A DNA stretch of 64,000 nt from assembly GCF_030272615.1 (NCBI RefSeq), contig NC_081408.1:604987673-605051672 (forward strand), written 5' to 3'. Positions 57,094-64,000 of this stretch are shown piece after piece. Position 1 is the first letter of the stretch. Each line of letters starts with the position of its first letter. The position numbers and the translations under genes are program-made. A model generated the notes under the pieces. That model worked only from the letters and a program-made list of their open reading frames with translations, did no database searches and was not told the origin of the DNA. Source of the stretch: Cryptomeria japonica. Lineage: Eukaryota; Streptophyta; Pinopsida; Cupressales; Cupressaceae.

Positions 57094-60000
57094 TCAAGTC
57101 TCTACCGGAGGGACAAAAACTCCCAATTTGTCTCTCAGGTACTCAAATGATTCCTTGGATAAAGGTTTAGTGAAAATATTTGCAATCTGCTCTTTAGTGT
57201 TCACATAAAATAGTCTAACTTCATTTGCTTCCACCTTCTCCTTCAAAAAGTTATACTTGATAGATATGTGCTTTGTCTTAGAATGAAATATCGGATTCTT
57301 TGATATATCAATAGCGACAGAGTTATCATAGTGAATAACTATCAGTGCATCACAATCCACCTTTATATCCTTGAACATTTACTTCATCCATAAAACTTGT
57401 GTACAGTTAGTAGCAGCAACAACATACTTAGCTTCAGTAGTAGATAGAGAAGTACATGATTATTTCTTGTTGATCCATGAAACTAAATTCTTTCCAAGAA
57501 AGAAAGCTCCACCAGAAGTATTTTTCTGGTCATCAACATCTCCAACCCAATCAGCATTTGTATATGCATATAAGGTATAGTTATCATCCTTAGGGTACCA
57601 TAAGCCATATTCTGATGTACCTTGCAAGTATCTAAAAATCCTTTTCACCGCCATCTCATGATTTTCTCTAGGATCACTCTGAAATCTTGAAACAATACAA
57701 ACATCTCATAATATCAGGCCTAGTCTGAGTCGAATAAAGAAGACCTCCAATCATAGATTTGTATCTTGTAGGATTTACCGGTGCAGAAACATCTTTTCTT
57801 GTAAATTTCTCACTTGTAACCATAGGAGTACTTATCGGTTTAGAATCTCCCATACCAAATTTCTTCAACAATTCCTTAGCATATTTAGTTTGGCAAATAA
57901 AAATACATCTGTTAGTCTGAGTAATCTGCAAACCTAAGAAAAAATTCATCTCACCAATCATAGACATCTCAAATTCTTTCTCCATATTCTTAGAAAATTC
58001 TATGCATAATTTATCTTCACCTCCAAAAATAATGTCATCAACAAATACTTCAACAATCAGGAGATCATCATCAGTGATTTTATAATATAAATTACTGTCA
58101 ACACTGCCCTTAGTAAAACCAAGCTTCAAAAGATATTCATCCAACCTTGCATACCAAGCTCTAGGTGCTTGTTTTAGTCCATATAAAGCTTTCCTTAACC
58201 TGCAAACTATATCAGTATCATCTGATAGTGAAAAACCATTAGTTTTCTCAATATAAACTTCCTCATCAAGATTCCCATTAAAAAATGCACATTTAACATC
58301 CATCTGATAAACCTTGTAGTTTTTATAAGCAGCATAGGCAAGAAATAATCTTACAGCTTCAATCCTAGCTACAGGTGCAAAAGTCTCTCCATAATCAATT
58401 CCTTCCTTCTGAGAATATCCTTTATAGACCAATCTAGCCTTATTACTTATAACTTGACCATCATCATTCAATTTATTCCTAAAAACCCATTTAGCTCCAA
58501 TAACATTTTTATTTTTAGGCCAGGGAACCAAAGTCCATGTGTTATTTTTCTCATTCTGAAATAATTCTTCTTCCATAGCTCTTAACCAATGTTCATCTTT
58601 ACATGCTTCAATTACTGATACTGGTTCAACTTGTGAAATTAAACATACCTCATTAGTTGCTAGTCTTCTTCTTGTCATCACTCCATTGCTCTTATCCCTA
58701 ATGATTTGATCTTCAGAGTGATTCAATCTCACATACCTAGGAGTCTTCTGACTCTTTGTTCATCTTTCCTGTTCTTCAGTCACTATAGAATTCTCTGATG
58801 TTTCCAGAGTAACTAGTTCAATTCTTTGTTCCAGTAAAGGTGCTACCAGTTCAGATATAATTATTTCCACTGTCGGTTCCTTCTCATAAACTCTTATTTG
58901 ACTTCTCTCCAGCTCATCTACTTTGACATTAGCACTCTCCACAATTCTCTATAATCTCTTGTTATAACATCTATATGCTTTGCTTTCATTAGAATAACCA
59001 AGAAATATACCTTCATCACATCTAGGATCAAATTTCCCAATAGTATCATCTCTTCTGATATAACATTTACTACCAAAAATTCTAAAATACTTAACTGCAG
59101 GTGTATTGCCAAACCATAATTCATAAGGTGTCTTACCGGTTTCTCCTTTGATATGTACCCTGTTGAATGTATAAACTGATGTACTTACTGCTTCTCTCCA
59201 GTAGATATGAGGTAGACTAGCTTCCATCATCATTGTTCTAGCAGCATCTAAGATAGTTTTGTTTTTCCTTTCCACAACTCCATTCCGCTGAGGTGTCCGG
59301 GGAGCAGAAAATTGTCTTCTTATACCATGTTTGTCACAAAAGTTGTTAAACTCATCGGATGTGAATTCTCCACCATGATCTGATCTTAAACATTTAATTT
59401 TTAATCATGTCTCAGTTTCCACTTTAGCCTTAAAGATTTTAAATTTTCAAATGCTTCAGATTTTTCTCAAAAAAAAGTAACCCACATCATTCTAGAATAA
59501 TCATCAATGATTAGCATGAACTATCTATCACCATGAAATTTTTTAACTCTAGCAAGGCCACACAAATCAGTATGAATAAGATCAAGAACATCATTTGATT
59601 TATCTTGTATACTCCTAAAAAAGGTTCTGACATGTTTACCCATTTGACATTCTTTACATACCGGATTATAGGGCTTCATAATCTTAGGTATATCCCTAAC
59701 TGCCTTAGTTGAACTGATCTTCACAATGCAATCAAAATTCACATGACATAGGCTTTTATGCCATAGCCAACTCTCATCAATTTGTGTAATCAAACACGTC
59801 TTCTCATTTCTGTCATCAGAGTTCAAATGAAATATATTACCTTTTGTTTGTGTACCAGTTGCAATCTCCAAGCCATATCTATTAATGATTTTGCATTTTC
59901 CATCCTTGAACTGTAATTGAAATCCCTTATCTACCAATTGTCCTACACTCAAAAGATTATGCTTCAAACCTTCAACATAATAAACATTGTCAATATTGTT

Positions 60001-60378
60001 CTTACCATCCAATGATATAGTTCCTTTTCCTTTGATCATACATGCTTTGTCATCTCCAAATCTAACTAGACCACCATCAAATTCTTGCAAAGACATAAAC
60101 CTCCCTTTATCTCCAGTCATATAATGTGAACAACCATTGTCAATTACCCATTCATCCGTGTCTTCAATTTTAGCAGCAAGTGCCTTCTCTTCCAGTGTCG
60201 GATCATCTTCCTTGATAGCCAAGAATACCCATTCCTTCCCACTGTCGGATCCACTAGTAGAGTCTTTTGCCGGTTCATCATCTGGATCAGTAATGCCTTC
60301 CTCATCCGCTATGTAGCATGATTTGTCTCTTTTTTTCTTGTACTTATATTTGTTCTGATATCCAAGGTTAGGCTTAAA
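57094..60378 (-). pseudogene. pol: Copia pol: protease, integrase, reverse transcriptase, RNase H
   Basis: Protease has WVIDNGCSHYMTGD (about 60115-60155), with Asn where DSG is usual. The integrase zinc finger (HKSLCH, CKECQMGK) and HTDLCG follow by 59560. A TAG at 59521 and a frameshift near 59440 break the core. The last acid is in the VERKN block near 59275. Reverse transcriptase (58732-57674) has [43 protein letters not shown] and FVDDIIFG. A second shift near 57690 precedes RNase H (57654-57094; NADWVGD, HYDNSVAI, FTKPL). Further stops lie near 58949, 58757 and 57460. The product would process, copy and integrate the element; this copy cannot. Confidence 0.92.
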
Positions 60379-61311
60379 TTATCTTTTAACTCTTTCTTCA
60401 AATGTTGAATTCCTTTCAGAACATCTAGATGCAAAATGACCAATCTTATTACATGCAAAACATTTAAAAGGTTCTTTCCCTTCATACTTACTTCCTACTG
60501 GTCCTTTCGATACTCTTCTAGCAAATAGTGCTTCAAGTTTCTCAAACTCATAATCTTCTCTCTTCATATCTTCCAATTCTTTTGCATATACAGTTTTCCA
60601 GTCTTGCTTACCGGTTGTAGATGTAGATGCATGAAAAGCAGGTTCAGTCTTCACAGTTCCAGAAGGTCCAAATTCCTCAAGCTCAAAAGCAGATAGTTTC
60701 CCAACCAAAGTATCTCTGTTGACAGATGTATTAGCCATTGTTCTCAACTCATTAATAGAAGTAGCCTTCATTTTGTAAGCCGATGGTAGGGCTCTTAGGA
60801 CTTTAGAAACAATTTCATCTTCGCTCAGAGTTCCACCACAACATTGAATTCCCATAACAATCTCATTTACCCTTTCCATGAATGCAGTAATCCTTTCATC
60901 TTCTTCAATCTTCAGGTTTTCATATCTCGCCTGGTAACCATCAAGTTTAGCAATCTTCACTATGAGGTCACCTTTTTTAAGAGTCTCCAACTTATCCCAT
61001 ATAGCCTTTCCATATTATTTGTTAGTTAATCCCATTATTTTCTGATCAGAAAGTGCACACAAGAGGGCTTCTCTTGCTCTACAATCATTCTCAAGCTCGT
61101 TGTCTATGTTTGCTAGAGGAGGATTGCCATATCCCAAATTATAGGGTGTGACACCATTCTGCGTGATCTCCCAAATCTCCTTGCCAAGACATCTCAGATG
61201 AGTCTCCATCCGAATCTTCCATACTGTGTAATTTATTCCATCAAGCCTCAGAATATCCCTTCGAAAGATAGCTCCAGAAGAACTGGATGAACTTGAATTG
61301 TTAGTGGCCAT
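60379..61311 (-). pseudogene. gag: Copia gag with zinc knuckle
   Basis: Starts MATNNSSSSSS 59 bp inside the 5' LTR edge. The RLDGINYTVWKIRMETHL block is the typical copia gag N-terminus. A single TAA near 61016 interrupts the frame. The rest continues in frame (60990-60379) through an LPSAYK block and ends with the CCHC knuckle CFACNKIGHFASRC (near 60422-60465), which binds element RNA. A further TAA at 60379 separates it from protease in the same frame, so the original gene was probably one gag-pol frame. Confidence 0.9.
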
Positions 61312-61355
61312 AGGATCTTCCTCAAGCGGTTAAGCTTTCTATAGAGAGGACCAAA

Positions 61356-61367
61356 GCTCTGATACCA
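61356..61367 (-). promoter_or_regulatory. Primer binding site of the copia element
   Basis: TGGTATCAGAGC on the minus strand, 2 bp inside the LTR: the initiator tRNA-Met site. Confidence 0.93.
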
Positions 61368-61369
61368 AT

Positions 61370-62592
61370 TGTTAGACAAGTTAGATAACCAGAAGACAAC
61401 TAAGAGGGGAGGGGGTGAATCAATTGTCTCAAATTACAAGAACATTCAGCAATTAAAACTTTAATACCAGAACCCAAAACAATAATACCGGAATAACAGT
61501 TAATCAATTAAGCATAAACAATAATCACAAAATAAAAGCCATCCACACAACACCAAGATTTGTATGTGGAAAACCTGGTAAAGGGAAAAACCACGGTGGG
61601 AAGCCTACCCACAATCAGATAATACTTCTGTAGTAAGTATGTGAATTACAATGAAGGAGGCCTGCACTTGCAGGAAGGCTAACAGCCTAGAGCACACTTC
61701 TCATCACAAAAGGAGCCTCACTGACTACATATAAATTCAAACAACAATCCAGAGAAGTGTTGAACTGCAAAATATAGCATCTCCTATTCTAGAGTACAGT
61801 TTTGGTTAAGCTCAATACCAGAGGACTAAATCCTCTTACATAAACCCAATTCGATCTCCAATGATCGACCAACTCCTCTTCCTGAATGATATTACATTTA
61901 TTCACACTTTACATTCCTTGACCATGACCTCTTACATTAACCATGATGATCTACATTGAGATCTTACATCTATTTATACAAAACCCTAGACTATAAACAA
62001 TCAGGTTGACCACTGGAGACAATAAAAGGATTACATAATTACAAACCATGTCGGCCTTAGACCAAACAAATAATATCAAACTCATAAGACATCTCGAAAA
62101 TACATCAATAGGTCCTATCCACACATTACATTAAAGTCAATCCATAACCTAGATCAACCGGGACCAAGTATAGGTCCACACGCTCCAATAATGATCTCCA
62201 TCTGCCAAGTCACGAACATGATCACCAACAACATCCCGAAACTCCATCAGAAGTTGCATCAACACCACTTGTGCAATTCATCAAAGATCATCAAAATCTC
62301 TGCCAGTGAAACCCTTGCCAGAACCAGAAACCAATCTTCTAAGCAAGCAGGATAGCATCCAATCACCAGACCAAAACCAACTGACCAAATATGAGCATAA
62401 GTATCATGAGCAAGTCAATTCCATGACTAGACTATACTAGAGCCTGCCGGATCATACCAGATCCAAGTTAACTAGAAATCACTCGACCTACCGGGACCAG
62501 AAGGGTGCCGGTAAAGCATCCAAACAACTAGTGTTGACATTAATGACAAAACATCAATGCAACACATAATCAATTCCACCAAATGGCCAACA
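61370..62592 (-). repeat. 5' LTR of the copia element
   Basis: The LTR has TGTTAGACAAG...GGCCAACA ends. It carries the CCTGCA/TGCAGG hairpin at 61661-61674. Confidence 0.93.
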
Positions 62593-63092
62593 GTTCTAGT
62601 TGAAAGTCTCTTTGGTATTGGTACTACCTTGAGGTATGTTGGGCTAAATGCCACAAGGCACAAAAAGGATTTGGAAACCTTGCTTGATGAATTCAATGCT
62701 AACTATTCTAAACTATGATCTTCTTAGAACAATATATTTTTGTATTTTGATAAAAAACTCTTGAGGTCTAGATATGATGTACATGAGCTACTAGGACTCT
62801 GATTCTCTATCATAAGCTAAAATAAGATTATGTAATGAAATGCGATAAGTTGTATTAGGATGCTCCTACATCAAACCCCTAAGATTGTTTGAAAGGTGGG
62901 TCTCACGCTTTGTTAGTTTTAGAGGAAATCCAAGGTATTCCACCTCACATTGTGAGATCCATGATGAGTCTTCCATCGATCTTCCTTTCCACTTACTAAA
63001 TATTCTTCATAATGTCCATTTCTAGTGCTACATCCAAATCTATTGTCCAAGATTTTCTTTATCTAAAGATATGGTTTATGCGATAGTTATTC
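62593..63092. other. Flank and probable gypsy 3' sequence
   Basis: The first 125 bp on the plus strand read open (ESLFGIGTTLRYVGLNAT...) to a TGA at about 62718, but resemble nothing I know. The rest is probably the tail of the gypsy relic that follows. Confidence 0.35.
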
Positions 63093-64000
63093 TTATAAGT
63101 AAACTTTTATTGTGCCACTTAACTGGCCTTCATGATACTGATGAAGATCTATGATGTTGAATATAGGTGATATACCAAGAGCTTTTGGTAGCTTGCCCTC
63201 ATAGCCATTTCTTGAGTCAAACTTTTTGAGAATCTCACATGAACCAAACTTCCTAATCTTTAGCTTATTGTGTGTGCCAACTACATATTTCTTTTCTGAG
63301 GTATACCTTGATTTCATCCCTAACAAGAAATTATTTATATTTATATTTTTTTTTATTTTCCTATCTTTATATTTGTTGTTCATTGTATCCAAGTGCCCCT
63401 AACCTAATTGTGTACTATTTCCATGTATCTTCCAAACTCTTATACCTCTATGCTCTTTTTTAATTTTTTAATAATGCCTTTGAGTTTCGTTACTCCTCTA
63501 AGTTGCAATCCAATCATAATTTCAAATGGTGTGTTCCTTATGCATCTATTATTTAAGTTGTATGCAGAGTTATCTTGCAATAGAATTATATTTAAATTTT
63601 CTAGCCTATCTCATACTAAGAATCACAACAAGTTGTACAAACTCTTATTGACCACTTTTGTTTGTCCATTTGTTTGTGGGTGAAATATTGAACTGAATTT
63701 TAGATCAATCATCATCTTCTTCCATAATATTTTAAAAAAATATCCTATGAACTTTATGTCCCTATTTGAGACTATGCTCCACAAGAACCTGTGCAATCTC
63801 ACAACCTCCTTGAAAAGTAAGTCAACAACGCATGTATAATATCATGACTTTCTTACAAAGAATAAAATGTCATCTTGAAAAATGTGTCTGCTACCATAAA
63901 TGTATAACCATGCCCTCACTATGTTTTTGACAACCCTAATATGAAATTCATACTTATATCCTCCCAAGGTTTCTTTGATATTATTAAAGGTTGATACAAT
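63093..64000 (-). pseudogene. Ty3/gypsy integrase relic, cut by window end
   Basis: Reading from 64000 down, degraded integrase core words appear (SSIFHPQTNGQTKVVNKSL near 63620-63680, across frame changes). They are followed by the C-terminal region in a 99-codon frame (63392-63093): NKLKIRKFGSCEILKKF and a GISPIFNIIDLHQYHEG block. This is the end of a gypsy pol of the kind common in conifers. The upstream domains should lie beyond the window. Confidence 0.8.

Larger units (their letters stand above)
55571..62592 (-). mobile_element. Complete Ty1/copia retrotransposon, 7.0 kb
   Basis: LTRs at 55571-56800 (1230 bp) and 61370-62592 (1223 bp) have T(G)TTAGACA...GGCCAACA ends. GTTCT flanks both sides (55566-55570 and 62593-62597), a perfect duplication. 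The minus strand runs 5' LTR, initiator tRNA-Met site, gag, protease, integrase, reverse transcriptase, RNase H, polypurine tract, 3' LTR. Integrase ahead of reverse transcriptase defines Ty1/copia. Several stops and at least two frameshifts disable it. Confidence 0.95.

Overview
This 64 kb window looks like nuclear DNA of a seed plant. It is AT-rich, very gene-poor and built almost entirely of old, nested retroelements around one intact plant-type gene. A gymnosperm, possibly a conifer, fits best: low gene density, long LTRs, slow decay, and Ty3/gypsy gag and integrase relics resembling conifer families. That is inference; no single-copy marker fixes the species.

Layout. 118-5380: a non-coding LTR retrotransposon (about 1.43 kb LTRs, initiator-Met primer site on the minus strand), with a deleted Ty1/copia-like element (2339-4116) inside its right LTR. 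About 6600-13500: a decayed plus-strand LINE split by a 4.0 kb TG...CA solo-LTR-like element (7305-11322). 13899-14272: a complete 374 bp SMART/TRIM-type LTR element. 14779-21110: a plus-strand gypsy gag relic split by a second, inverted member of the 4.1 kb family (15394-20720), which itself carries a 1.18 kb solo LTR (16466-17649). 21974-34492: a complete 12.5 kb minus-strand Ty3/gypsy element of Tat/Ogre type, with a perfect GGGTT duplication, a tRNA-Arg-like primer site, and 3.2 kb LTRs that each carry a long sense-strand reading frame of unknown function. 34498-36300: unassigned DNA with a 258-codon open frame. About 36300-43850: a minus-strand L1-type LINE with an RNase H domain. 45208-47810: a non-autonomous LTR element whose interior holds twelve exact-period 41 bp repeats that can each fold into a hairpin. 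49594-51849: the one intact host gene, a chloroplast-type PPR-SMR protein on the minus strand. 53590-55560: a tandemly duplicated SINE-bearing block. 55571-62592: a complete Ty1/copia element (minus strand, perfect GTTCT duplication, several lesions). 63093-64000: gypsy integrase remains running off the window.

How it fits together. Target-site duplications (GGYGC, CATTC, CTTCM, ACATG, AATTG, GGGTT, GTTCT) give firm boundaries for seven insertions and an order of nesting: LINE and gypsy gag first, then the 4.1 kb family, then the solo LTR inside one copy. The most unusual features are (1) the reading frames inside the LTRs of the Tat-like element, behind a dense cluster of GTTCAA/TTGAAC motifs; (2) its domain order, with the archaeal-type RNase H between protease and reverse transcriptase; and (3) the 41 bp hairpin array, whose last copy carries paired stem changes. 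Boundaries and motifs were read by eye; percentages are hand counts.
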